NCBI RefSeq assembly: GCF_029081005.1
Contig: NZ_JAJQTQ010000018.1
Coordinates: 18,828-82,827, forward strand
DNA: 64,000 nucleotides
Direction: 5' to 3'
DNA from: Halomonas elongata
Lineage (GTDB): Bacteria > Pseudomonadota > Gammaproteobacteria > Pseudomonadales > Halomonadaceae
Shown here: in pieces, positions 24,942 to 33,337 of the stretch
Position numbering within the stretch: position 1 is the stretch's first letter
Layout: each line of letters starts with the position of its first letter
Notes under the pieces: model-generated
What the model saw: only the letters and a program-made list of their open reading frames with translations
What the model was told of the DNA's origin: nothing
The model's database searches: none
Position numbers and translations under genes: made by a program

Positions 24942-26855
24942 ATGGCCTGGATGGAGCGCAACACTACAGTATATAAACTTTCGGACCTCCCCTTCGATAC
25001 GCAAGGCAAGCTTACCCTGATTGCCCCGCACTTGGTTCGTGTCTACATTCCCGGTTACAAATTCCCTATGGACGTTGGCTCCTGGTGTTATTCAGTCCGC
25101 AGACGCAAAAGTGGCGATAACACAAGGGAGGAAAGCGTTATCAACCTAGTGGATACGGAAAGTTACCGTACGTGTCGAAGGACTTTTATCACAAACTACC
25201 TTGACTATCTCAGTCAGCATATACGACTAGGCAAATCACCGGCCAGCCTCAAAACATCAGTCGGTCAATTTCAACGCTTTGTTAATTGGTGTGACGATAG
25301 CTACGTGCAAGGCCTGGACTCCCAACAGCATTATATCGATGCAGTTGGAGTATTCACCGAATATTTAATTGACCTTGTGCGAAAGAGTCAGATGAATATC
25401 AATACCGCTGCCACTCTTCAGCTAGTGCTATTCACTGCTGGTAGAAACATCTACTCTGACCGTTATGGTGACCTTTTCAGAGGTGTTAGAAAAATCAGTC
25501 GCTCATTTAGGGCGGTTAACATCACTGAAACACCTGAACAGAAACGAGCACGATCAGCACTAAAGTTCTACACATCATTATTCCACCAACTGTCTGACTT
25601 TGTCATTGACTTTGAGCGCTTCCCTAAGAGACTAGAATTTGAACATGGCTACTATTGGTTTTTTCCTACCCAGATGCCATTCGCAGGCCCCTCGAATATA
25701 GAGAAAAAAACTCAGAATGGAAAAAACTATAAAGCCTACGACTACATCAATGGAACGATATTCAGTGTTGAAGAAATAGCACGAAAAATGACACAGCACC
25801 GCTCCCAAGCACAAAATGCAAAGGTTGCTCGAAATAGAGCATTAACAAGAATCGATCAAGCCAATAATGATAAATACAGTATCCATAGGATGAGGGCCGC
25901 ATCAATGGCCTTTCAGGCTTTCATGATGCTATTTTCTTCCAGCACGGGTATGAGCCTCGGGCAGTTCGCCTCCTTAGAGTGGTCAGACGACTACCAGGTC
26001 GGCATCGACCGGCAGGGATTTCGATCAATCAAGTATAGGGCAGGCGGAAGACCGGTTGAATTCTACATTGAGGCTAGGTTTCTCAACCTTTTCAGGAAAG
26101 CATTAAGGTTGCGAGACCACTTAATCAAAGGAACCGGAAGGGAAAGCTTTAATTATCTCTTCTTCTCCTTCAACGGGAAAGATATCTACCCTCTATCCAT
26201 GAACCTATCAACGGACTTCCATCGAAGGCTTGAAATATGCTTCGACTTCAAAACCAAAATCACAACACGCATGTGGCGAGCCCACAAGAGCAACTGGCTA
26301 CTTGAAAAAGCTGACTTAAGCACCACCGCTACGCTATTACAGAACACACCGGAGACGATGATAAAGCATTATTCTGAAGGCTCTGACCAGCAAGCCAGCA
26401 AGGAGCTGACGGACTTTTTCACCAATTTTAAAAACGATATCATAATCTCCAATGAAAAGCCTACCAACTCTATCGCCACAGGGCAGTGTGTAGAGCTTCA
26501 CTCACCCACCCCCTCTTCAAGCTCACATATCCAGCCAGACTGTAAAACACCGGAAGGGTGTTTGTTCTGCAAAAACTTCCGTGTTCACGCAGACACTATA
26601 GATTACAGAAAAATCTTAAGCCTCAAATACATACTTGAGCAGTCAAAGCATTTAGCTTTCAATGACCATCACTTCGAGGAAATGCTTCAACCGGTCGTAG
26701 ATGCCATCAACAGCATAGCTTCACAGATAGAGGCATCGGGCAAGCTCTCCAAAGTTGATGCACAAGAAATACAAAGCTCAATAAAAGACGAAGAGTTGCT
26801 ATCCAAATACTGGACCAAGAAGCTTAAACTTATGGATGACCTGGAGTTAATATGA
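24942..26855 (+). CDS. tyrosine recombinase 2 of the element, active site degenerate
   Basis: A protein of 637 residues related to the second recombinase of Tn554-like elements. The position of the box I arginine reads SSSTGMSLGQFASLEW (serine instead of arginine). The HxxR box is changed to TRMWRAHKSNWLL, while a tyrosine is kept in TMIKHYSEGS. It may therefore be a structural or DNA-binding partner rather than a strand-cutting enzyme. Near the C-terminus DCKTPEGCLFCKNF gives a cysteine cluster. GGAAGAG lies 8 bases before the ATG. The stop overlaps the next start (ATGA). Confidence 0.88.
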   Translation: MAWMERNTTVYKLSDLPFDTQGKLTLIAPHLVRVYIPGYKFPMDVGSWCYSVRRRKSGDNTREESVINLVDTESYRTCRRTFITNYLDYLSQHIRLGKSPASLKTSVGQFQRFVNWCDDSYVQGLDSQQHYIDAVGVFTEYLIDLVRKSQMNINTAATLQLVLFTAGRNIYSDRYGDLFRGVRKISRSFRAVNITETPEQKRARSALKFYTSLFHQLSDFVIDFERFPKRLEFEHGYYWFFPTQMPFAGPSNIEKKTQNGKNYKAYDYINGTIFSVEEIARKMTQHRSQAQNAKVARNRALTRIDQANNDKYSIHRMRAASMAFQAFMMLFSSSTGMSLGQFASLEWSDDYQVGIDRQGFRSIKYRAGGRPVEFYIEARFLNLFRKALRLRDHLIKGTGRESFNYLFFSFNGKDIYPLSMNLSTDFHRRLEICFDFKTKITTRMWRAHKSNWLLEKADLSTTATLLQNTPETMIKHYSEGSDQQASKELTDFFTNFKNDIIISNEKPTNSIATGQCVELHSPTPSSSSHIQPDCKTPEGCLFCKNFRVHADTIDYRKILSLKYILEQSKHLAFNDHHFEEMLQPVVDAINSIASQIEASGKLSKVDAQEIQSSIKDEELLSKYWTKKLKLMDDLELI

Positions 26856-28828
26856 TGAAAGCACAGGCCTACTACCCAAACTTTTCATCACTGGCCCAGG
26901 ACATCGCCTGTGCGCCTGCCCCATTTACTCCAAATGAAGTGGGCCAACGCCCTCTTCCTGATTTTGTTGTATCAAAGACTCTTGAGGGAAAAACACTATC
27001 TATCTATTCAGATGACGTATGGGATTTTAGACCCTATCGCCTGAGTGGCAACACTGGTAATGCAAGATTCAATTTCAAGATCTTCAGCAACAGCACAAAA
27101 GAAGAAGTCAAATGGCTGATGTTCCTCTTATTATTTATGGTAGATTCTGGGCGAGCATCGGGTATCAGCATTAGCACCACGATGACATATTTCAAAGCAG
27201 TCAGAAGTCTGGCCAAATACTGTGAGAACCATGGACTAACTATCAAAGAAGTGCTTCAGGCGGAAGACGAACTAACCAAATTTGTGGGCAAGATTACAAC
27301 GAGAAGTCTTCTTGCTGGTCTATCTTCCGTGTTATCTCACCTGATCACGCTACCAAGCGAAGCGTCGGGGTATAAAATATTATCCAATTTTAAGTTCGAG
27401 ACGGTAAAAAGAAGACTACACAGCTTGGGTGAAGACAACCAGCATCCGGTGATCCCCAACAGAATTTACTCAGAACTGATACAGCAGCTGGATGACTTCT
27501 TTCAAGATCTCCATGAGATCAAAGACCAGCTGCAAAGGTTCATTGAGTCAATCCTTGCCTGTGACCGTTATGCACGCTCTTCAGCTTTACAAACAAAGAT
27601 TGGCTATCGCACAAAAGATTTCAAACCTTTTTTCAAGGAAGCTGCACAGGAACACGGCATCTGGGAGTACCTAGTCAAGTACAAAGTTAAAAACATGCCT
27701 TCTCTGTCAACTTTCCTAACGCGAATTCAGCATGGCGCTCGTATTATTTTACATATCTACACAGGAATGCGAAGCTCCGAATCGCTGAGCCTTCTAACTA
27801 ATTCGCTGAAAGTATCTAATGGAACTTACAAGCTTTTAGGGACAACCAGTAAGTTTGTGGGTCAAAAAAAGGGGGTTAGCTGGATCACCAGCCAAGAAGT
27901 AGAAAGAGCTTACGAGATAGCCGGCATGCTTGCCAAGCTCGTTTCACAGAAGATCAAACTATCGTATCACGAAACCCCGCTATTCATATCAACAGGGTAT
28001 CTTTCACTTTTCACCCGGGTTGACTATGATGGAATCAACATAATCATAGGTGATGCATCAAGCAAATCTCATGAAATCTACAACCTTCTGGATCAAGATG
28101 CATTCAGGGTTACTAAAGACGACCTCAATGAGCTTGAAAAAATAAACCCTTTTCGTGCCTGGGAAAGTGAGAAAGCCTTTGCAGTGGGCAGCATATGGCG
28201 ATTTACAATCCACCAGTTCAGACGTTCGCTTTCTTTCTATGTCGCCCAATCGGCTCTAGTTTCTCTCCCCTCGCTCAAAAGGCAGCTAAAGCACGTCAGT
28301 CGAGAAATGACCATCTACTACTCTCAATCCAGCAGCCAAAACTATGATGCCACTGGCCAAGAGCACATTGCTCAGCTGATCAAACGGGAAAAACCAGAAG
28401 CAGACGCCATTGCCTACATTAGTGATGTTCTGAGTTCCGGAGAGCCTCTGTATGGGGCACATGGTACCTTTATTGATCGGAACAAACCTAGCAGCAACAA
28501 ACAATTGGTCTTTGCGGATAGCAGAGAAGAGCTAATAAAACAGTTCAAAAAGGGTGAAATCGCGTATACTCAAACACCATTGGGTGCCTGCACAACGGTT
28601 GCGCCCTGTGACCAGAAGCTGCTTCGTTCGATGACCTCCTGCCTAACGTGCTCTAGGTCTGTTATTAAACAGAGCAAGCTTGATCGTGTCATAGCCAGGC
28701 AGAAATTGTTCGTCGACGAGCTGGAAGACACCGCTCCTGATAGCGTAGAGTTTCGCACAGAAAAGGAGGAACTCCGCCATCTCCTCGAATACAAAGAGCG
28801 CGTCATGGGCAAGGCAGGTGAACAATGA
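26852..28828 (+). CDS. tyrosine recombinase 3 of the element
   Basis: A protein of 658 residues with a complete catalytic set: IYTGMRSSESLSLL (arginine), IHQFRRSLSF (HxxR), LKHVSREMTIYYS (histidine and tyrosine). The C-terminus has a cysteine cluster (GACTTVAPCDQKLL ... SCLTCSRS), followed by a coiled stretch. It overlaps recombinase 2 and the small coiled-coil gene by 4 bases each, so the operon is translated as a coupled unit. Confidence 0.92.
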   Translation: MMKAQAYYPNFSSLAQDIACAPAPFTPNEVGQRPLPDFVVSKTLEGKTLSIYSDDVWDFRPYRLSGNTGNARFNFKIFSNSTKEEVKWLMFLLLFMVDSGRASGISISTTMTYFKAVRSLAKYCENHGLTIKEVLQAEDELTKFVGKITTRSLLAGLSSVLSHLITLPSEASGYKILSNFKFETVKRRLHSLGEDNQHPVIPNRIYSELIQQLDDFFQDLHEIKDQLQRFIESILACDRYARSSALQTKIGYRTKDFKPFFKEAAQEHGIWEYLVKYKVKNMPSLSTFLTRIQHGARIILHIYTGMRSSESLSLLTNSLKVSNGTYKLLGTTSKFVGQKKGVSWITSQEVERAYEIAGMLAKLVSQKIKLSYHETPLFISTGYLSLFTRVDYDGINIIIGDASSKSHEIYNLLDQDAFRVTKDDLNELEKINPFRAWESEKAFAVGSIWRFTIHQFRRSLSFYVAQSALVSLPSLKRQLKHVSREMTIYYSQSSSQNYDATGQEHIAQLIKREKPEADAIAYISDVLSSGEPLYGAHGTFIDRNKPSSNKQLVFADSREELIKQFKKGEIAYTQTPLGACTTVAPCDQKLLRSMTSCLTCSRSVIKQSKLDRVIARQKLFVDELEDTAPDSVEFRTEKEELRHLLEYKERVMGKAGEQ

Positions 28829-29193
28829 GTGCATTGAATGATTATTGGGAAGCGTTAAGTAGGCTGCGTTCCAATACGCCGGTCAGGGTTCCCAAGAGCA
28901 GCCCCATTAACAAAGATACTGTTGCGCTCGAGGCTGGCCGCAAGCGAGGATCCATCAAGAAGTCTCGTGCTTCTTTTTCTGAGCTGATCGAAGCTATTGA
29001 CAATGCGACTGCTAACATCAATCACTCATATCAATCGATTGACAATCGGCTGAAAGCTGAGAAAAGCGCTAAGAACAACTACCGGGAACTCTACCACCAG
29101 ACTCTTAACCGTGAACTGATGCTTATGGAAAGACTTGCTCAGCTTGAGAAAGAGATTGAAAACCTAAAGAAAGTTGTTCCACTTCGAAAATAG
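28825..29193 (+). CDS. TnpC-like coiled-coil accessory protein
   Basis: This protein of 122 residues has the stretch LEAGRKRGSIKKSRASFSELI and a long C-terminal coiled coil (residues 70-118, ERLAQLEKEIENLKK). Size, position right after the recombinases and the basic GRKRGSIKKSR motif agree with TnpC of Tn554, which influences insertion efficiency and orientation. The ATG overlaps the recombinase 3 stop. It is followed 10 bases later by the element's yjbQ. Confidence 0.8.
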   Translation: MSALNDYWEALSRLRSNTPVRVPKSSPINKDTVALEAGRKRGSIKKSRASFSELIEAIDNATANINHSYQSIDNRLKAEKSAKNNYRELYHQTLNRELMLMERLAQLEKEIENLKKVVPLRK

Positions 29194-29203
29194 GAGATGA
29201 ATT

Positions 29204-29623
29204 ATGTGGATGCAGAAAGAAATTACTTTGAAGCCCCGTTCTCGTGGCTTTCACCTGATCACCGATGATGTTGCACAGGCCATCGGCGACATAAAGAATA
29301 TAAAGATAGGCTTACTGAGTGTTTTTATAAAGCATACTTCAGCTTCATTGACGATCAACGAAAATGCCGATCCGACTGTGCGAAACGACTTCGAAAGCTT
29401 CTTTAATCGCGCAGTCCCTGAAGGTGAACCTTATTACCAACACATATTTGAAGGGAGTGACGACCTTCCCGCACACTTAAAAAGCAGCCTCCTAGGTCCT
29501 AGTGTTCAAATCCCTATTTCTGATGGCCGAATGAACATGGGCACCTGGCAAGGTATCTATCTATGTGAACACCGCAACCATGGCGGCAGCCGGCGCATCG
29601 TCATTACTGCGCATGGGGAGTGA
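29204..29623 (+). CDS. yjbQ: element-borne intact YjbQ (UPF0047) replacing the disrupted host gene
   Basis: A complete YjbQ protein of 139 residues with PRSRGFHLITDDV, HTSASLTINENADP, DDLPAHLKSSLLG, MGTWQGIYLCEHRNHGG. By hand alignment 74 of 139 residues (about 53 %) match the reconstructed host protein. The family is linked to secondary thiamine-phosphate synthase activity, although its main role is uncertain. It is the last gene of the recombinase operon, 10 bases after the TnpC-like gene, with AGGAG before the ATG. Its AT-richer composition matches the recombinases, not the host halves. At the position of the host insertion site it reads GTGACGACCTTCC instead of CGGACGATATGCC. Confidence 0.95.
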   Translation: MWMQKEITLKPRSRGFHLITDDVAQAIGDIKNIKIGLLSVFIKHTSASLTINENADPTVRNDFESFFNRAVPEGEPYYQHIFEGSDDLPAHLKSSLLGPSVQIPISDGRMNMGTWQGIYLCEHRNHGGSRRIVITAHGE

Positions 29624-29628
29624 CAGAG

Positions 29629-29741
29629 ATATGGACAAAATCGTGTGTGAGGTGTCCATGCACCAAGGAGTCGATATGGACAGCCAGGAAATCCCTTCTC
29701 CCAGTAACCATGGGAAGTACAGGCGTCCATACGACGTCCAT
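29629..29741. repeat. right-end repeat cluster related to ATATGGACA
   Basis: ATATGGACA lies at 29629-29637 and 29674-29682. Inverted relatives are TGTCCAT at 29653-29659 and CGTCCAT at 29724-29730 and 29735-29741. The left end has two direct copies. Position within about 120 bases of the boundary suggests arm-type binding sites for the recombinases. Confidence 0.7.
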
Positions 29742-29746
29742 CTCAG

Positions 29747-29762
29747 CCGTATGCGTGATATG
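29747..29762. other. attR junction of the yjbQ-targeting element
   Basis: The element arm CCGTA (29747-29751) and the spacer TGCGTG (29752-29757) meet host sequence ATATG at 29758. Combined with the left arm TACGG (10015-10019), the circular form would carry CCGTA-TGCGTG-TACGG, a perfect 5-bp dyad around a 6-base spacer. Confidence 0.75.
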
Positions 29763-29918
29763 CCCGCCCATGTCGCCGCGAGCCTGCTCGGCACGCAACT
29801 GACCCTGGCCGTGCGCGACGGCCGCCTGGCGCTCGGCACCTGGCAGGGCGTCTGGTTCGGCGAGCATCGCGACCATGGTGGGCCACGGCAACTTATCGCC
29901 ACACTCAATGGAGAGTGA
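29758..29918 (+). pseudogene. yjbQ: host yjbQ, 3' part (C-terminal 53 codons)
   Basis: Encodes DMPAHVAASLLGTQLTL ... GTWQGVWFGEHRDHGG and the normal C-terminus, in the host's GC-rich style. The frame continues leftward to an ATG at 29565, but that part runs out of frame through the element's yjbQ and the end repeats and is not coding. Joined to 9756-10014 it restores the 139-residue host protein. Confidence 0.95.
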
Positions 29919-30009
29919 GGCGCAAGACAGTCACCAGGAAGGGGCCTGGCTAGGCGGCCAGATGCCGAAACGGTAGGATTAGCGCTTTAACCCCGGCATC
30001 AGCTTCAAC

Positions 30010-30801
30010 GTGAGCTCTCGACATGCCGATCCCGAGATTGCCTATGACCCGCCCTCCGCTGCGGGTCACGTAAAGAGTCCACTCGTGAAACTGCTCGACA
30101 TTCCCTTCGATGATCGTCGTCGACGTTATCTGGTCCTTCACTCGCGGGACCTACCGGATCGCCTGCGACTGGCCAGCACCACCACCACGGCGGCATTCGA
30201 GGCCATGGGCAGCAGTCGCTTCTATGTATCGCAGGACCAGCGCATCCTCGCCAAGGTGGTGCCGGACAAGTACCGCAAGCGGCAACACCCTCTGAAATGG
30301 TTGTGCCGCGACTATCTCGAGAAGCGCTGGTTGATGCAGTCAGATGCCCGCAAGGAATTCCTCAGCCTGCGTATCCTGCGCCAGGCCGGCCTGCGTGTCC
30401 CGGGTTTCCACGGTTGGGGAATATCCCTCAACCCCGCCAACCGGACTCCCTCACTGCTGCTGATGGAACAGGTACGGGATGCCCGTGTGGGCGGCGAGGT
30501 CTTCGATGATCTCGACGAGACGGGACGCAGGCGCTTTCTCGACGACTTCTGTCGGGAAGTGGCGCAGCTCGCCCGCGCCGGCTACGTGCATCGCGACCTG
30601 CATCTCAACAACCTGCTGGTCGACGATCAGGGACGCCTGACCTGGATCGATGCCCATGTTCGCCCCCTGCCACGACGCGCCGGCGACCACTGGCCGGCCA
30701 TTCGCGACTCCTTGACTGCCGACAAGCTGCGTGGCGAAACCTACCGGGACCTGGCCGAACGACGTATTGCCGAACTCTGGTCCGGCGGATCACTCGAGTA
30801 A
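30010..30801 (+). CDS. lipopolysaccharide kinase (InaA/Kdo kinase-like) family protein
   Basis: A 263-residue protein-kinase-like fold enzyme, presumably acting at the inner face of the membrane on LPS core or a similar substrate. The catalytic loop is YVHRDLHLNNLL (HRD..N) and the metal-binding position is LTWIDAHVRP, where the usual DFG reads IDA as in this family. An ATP-lysine candidate is in RILAKVVPDKYR. The start is uncertain: GTG at 30010 is used, and a later GTG near 30084 is possible. It lies 91 bases after the yjbQ remnant. Confidence 0.75.
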   Translation: MSSRHADPEIAYDPPSAAGHVKSPLVKLLDIPFDDRRRRYLVLHSRDLPDRLRLASTTTTAAFEAMGSSRFYVSQDQRILAKVVPDKYRKRQHPLKWLCRDYLEKRWLMQSDARKEFLSLRILRQAGLRVPGFHGWGISLNPANRTPSLLLMEQVRDARVGGEVFDDLDETGRRRFLDDFCREVAQLARAGYVHRDLHLNNLLVDDQGRLTWIDAHVRPLPRRAGDHWPAIRDSLTADKLRGETYRDLAERRIAELWSGGSLE

Positions 30802-30861
30802 TTCGCCGGAGCGCCCCGAGCCCCGCCCGAGCGGCCCGGCACACCACCATACAAGGCCTTT

Positions 30862-31272
30862 TTACTCGTCGTTCCAGGCCTTCGGCGTCCAGGTAATGCC
30901 CTCTTCATCACTGGCATTCCAGGTCAACACGGCATTGGGGTGGGTATTGGCATGCTCGTCGTCAAACTCACTGTTGCCGGGCGTGTTTTCGATGGTGCCG
31001 GAATCGTCGTCGTTGGCGGTACAGTTCCAGCCCACGTCCGTACAGGGGTCGTCCAGCCCCTCGGAAATATTCACCGAGACGCGCAATTTCGCCGCGCTCA
31101 GTTCCGATAACGCTGCACTGTGCTCGGCCCGCTCCGTATAGTCCTGATAACGCGGTACCGCGATCCCCGCCAGTATCCCGATGATCGCCACCACGATCAG
31201 CAATTCAATCAGGGTAAAACCGGCTTGATCCACCGGCACACTCGTCGTGTCTTCCCTCATCCTTCCTTCCAT
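30862..31272 (-). CDS. pilA: type IV pilin PilA
   Basis: Major pilin precursor of 136 residues. The class III leader ends in VPVDQAG, and the cleavage/methylation site is followed by FTLIELLIVVAIIGILAGIA, the hydrophobic N-terminal helix with the conserved Glu5. The two cysteines in DDPCTDVGWNC form the short disulphide loop, and the C-terminal domain is very acidic, as common in halophiles. The start at 31272 has GGAGG 6-7 bases upstream. The ATG at 31260 would shorten the leader by four residues. It is transcribed away from pilBC. Confidence 0.92.
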   Translation of the reverse strand: MEGRMREDTTSVPVDQAGFTLIELLIVVAIIGILAGIAVPRYQDYTERAEHSAALSELSAAKLRVSVNISEGLDDPCTDVGWNCTANDDDSGTIENTPGNSEFDDEHANTHPNAVLTWNASDEEGITWTPKAWNDE

Positions 31273-31564
31273 GGCCCACCTCCCTGGTCGACGCTTCGGA
31301 TACCCCCGCAGGGTTTCGCGGGTAGCGTTATCCGGACACTTGGCGCTCGCGCCTTCTCTTCGTCTCCGTCCACGCTGACCGCTCCTGCCTTGACGGTAGG
31401 TAGCGAGCCAGGGACCGACAAGGACGATTCTCTGACTTCTCGGCGTCGTCATTTCGCATGGCGGAGTCTGCAAACTCGTCGATATGCCACCGTAAAAACG
31501 TCGAGCCACGCCAACCTCGACTGACTAGACTCGGCGATATCCCAAGCCGGGACCGCAAGATGCC

Positions 31565-33313
31565 ATGAGCGAATATCCAGCAGGTGACGACATGGAGCAG
31601 AACCCTGAGCGACATGCCATGGGCCTGGATGGCCTGGCTCGGCGCCTGGTCGACGAGGGCCTGCTCGACGCCGGGGATGCCCGGCACCTGGAACAGCAGG
31701 CCCGGCAGGCCGAGTGCCCGTTACTGACACTCGTCGTCGATGCGGGAGCCGTGTCGGCGCGGCAAGCTGCCGAAGTGGCCGCCAGGGAATACGGGCTGCC
31801 TGTCGTCGACCTGGAGACCCTGGATTTCGACGAACTGCCTCCCGCCGCCGATTATCCGCAAGCCCTGCTCCGCCGGCTCGACGTGCTTCCCCTGCGCCGT
31901 CATGGGCAGCGTCTCACCGTCGCCGTGAGCCAGCCCGCAACGCTCGCCGAACTCGATGAGCTACGCTTCGCCACCGGCCTCACCCCCGAGGGTGTCCTCG
32001 CCCCCCGGGATCAACTCGCTGCCTGGCTGGACCGTTACCTCGCTCCCAGAAGCGGCACTCTCGCGGCACTGGCTCGTATGGAGTCGTCGCCTGGGGCACT
32101 GGGCGCGGGCCATGAGAACGACGTCGCGGCATCCGATACCACGCATGACGACGCTCCGCTGGTGGCCTTCATCGACAGCATCCTTCATGATGCCATCCAG
32201 CACAGCGCCTCGGACATCCACTTCGAACCCTATGCGGCCCACTTTCGCATCCGACTGCGGATCGACGGCATGCTGCATGACGTGGCACATCCCCCCGTCA
32301 CGATGCGTTCCCGTATTGCCGCCCGGCTCAAGGTGATGGCGCACCTGGATATCTCGGAACGTCGTCTCCCCCAGGATGGCGCCATCAAGTGGCGCCATCC
32401 CGGAGGCCCGGGCGTCGACTTTCGCATCAACACACTGCCCACCGTGCATGGAGAAAAGGTCGTCCTGCGCTTGCTCGACCCGACCTCGGCACACTGGAAC
32501 ATCGATCAGCTCGGCCTCTCCACGGCACAACGGCAGCTCTACGAAACCGCCCTGTCCGCGCCCCAGGGCATGATCCTGGTCACCGGCCCCACCGGTAGCG
32601 GCAAGACGGTGACGCTATATACCGGACTCGGACGACTCAACGAGGCCAGCCGCAATATCTGTACCGCCGAGGATCCGGTGGAAATCAAGCTGGAAGGCAT
32701 CAACCAGGTCAATGTTCGGCCGCGCATCGGCCTGGATTTCGCCAGCACCCTGCGTGCCTTCCTGCGTCAGGACCCGGATGTCGTCATGGTCGGCGAGATT
32801 CGCGACCGGGAAACCGCAGAAATCGCCATCAAGGCCGCCCAGACCGGTCACCTGGTGCTCTCCACGCTACATACCAACTCCGCAGCGCAGACCCTGACAC
32901 GCCTGGTCGACATGGGGATCGCTCCCTTCAATATCGCCGGCTCGGTGAGCCTGATCATTGCCCAGCGCCTGGCGCGTCGGCTCTGCGATCACTGCAAGCA
33001 GCCTGCCCGATTGAACCGGCAGGTCCTCCTCGACCTCGGCATCGACGATCCAGCGACCTGCCGCGTCGATCTTCACGAGCCCGTGGGTTGCGGCTACTGC
33101 ACTCAGGGCTTCAGGGGACGCATCGGTCTCTACGAGGTGGTGCCGATCGACACGGCGATGCGCGAGCGGATCCTGCGTCGCGGCAAGGCGGCAGATCTGG
33201 AGGAACAGGCCCGACACGAGGGCTACCCGAGTCTGTGGAGCGATGGACTCGACAAAGCCATGCAGGGCTTGACCAGTCTCGCCGAAGTGAGTCGAGTCGC
33301 CGGCCATCATTGA
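31565..33313 (+). CDS. pilB: type IV pilus assembly ATPase PilB
   Basis: Hexameric motor of pilus extension, 582 residues. It has an N-terminal MshEN-like domain (residues 20-160), a secretion ATPase core with Walker A VTGPTGSGKTVTLY, the Asp box, Walker B DVVMVGEIRD and the His box (LSTLHTNSA). A C-terminal tetracysteine zinc site follows (CDHCKQ ... CGYCTQGF). The start at 31565 is conventional, but ATG 31592 has a better ribosome site (GGTGA). pilC follows 24 bases later. Confidence 0.95.
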   Translation: MSEYPAGDDMEQNPERHAMGLDGLARRLVDEGLLDAGDARHLEQQARQAECPLLTLVVDAGAVSARQAAEVAAREYGLPVVDLETLDFDELPPAADYPQALLRRLDVLPLRRHGQRLTVAVSQPATLAELDELRFATGLTPEGVLAPRDQLAAWLDRYLAPRSGTLAALARMESSPGALGAGHENDVAASDTTHDDAPLVAFIDSILHDAIQHSASDIHFEPYAAHFRIRLRIDGMLHDVAHPPVTMRSRIAARLKVMAHLDISERRLPQDGAIKWRHPGGPGVDFRINTLPTVHGEKVVLRLLDPTSAHWNIDQLGLSTAQRQLYETALSAPQGMILVTGPTGSGKTVTLYTGLGRLNEASRNICTAEDPVEIKLEGINQVNVRPRIGLDFASTLRAFLRQDPDVVMVGEIRDRETAEIAIKAAQTGHLVLSTLHTNSAAQTLTRLVDMGIAPFNIAGSVSLIIAQRLARRLCDHCKQPARLNRQVLLDLGIDDPATCRVDLHEPVGCGYCTQGFRGRIGLYEVVPIDTAMRERILRRGKAADLEEQARHEGYPSLWSDGLDKAMQGLTSLAEVSRVAGHH

Positions 33314-33337
33314 GACAGGGCGACATGGGAGGTAACG

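Larger units (their letters stand above)
10015..29757. mobile_element. 19.7-kb three-recombinase integrative element inserted in yjbQ, carrying a replacement yjbQ and defence cargo
   Basis: The boundaries come from the split host yjbQ: removing 10015-29757 restores a perfect 139-codon gene. The right end holds an operon of three tyrosine recombinases, a Tn554 TnpC-like coiled-coil protein and a full yjbQ. The left and middle parts hold two unknown genes, a BrnA-like fragment, a CxxC protein, an XRE regulator and a type I restriction-modification operon that includes a CBASS pair. Large parts are AT-richer than the host flanks. No conjugation genes, replication genes or tRNA target are present. 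Organisation is closest to Tn554-type and recombinase-in-trio elements, but the target and the carried target copy are distinctive. Confidence 0.93.

Noticed and set aside
29565..29918. An open frame of 117 codons that could be called a small YjbQ-like gene
   Set aside because: Only the part from 29758 is YjbQ. The preceding codons run in a different frame through the end of the element's yjbQ and the end repeats, so it is a chance extension of the host 3' fragment.
9756..29918. Explanation of the three yjbQ pieces as a tandem duplication followed by decay
   Set aside because: The outer halves join without a missing base, share host composition and differ from the inner copy at about 47 % of residues, so insertion by an element carrying its own copy is the simpler reading.
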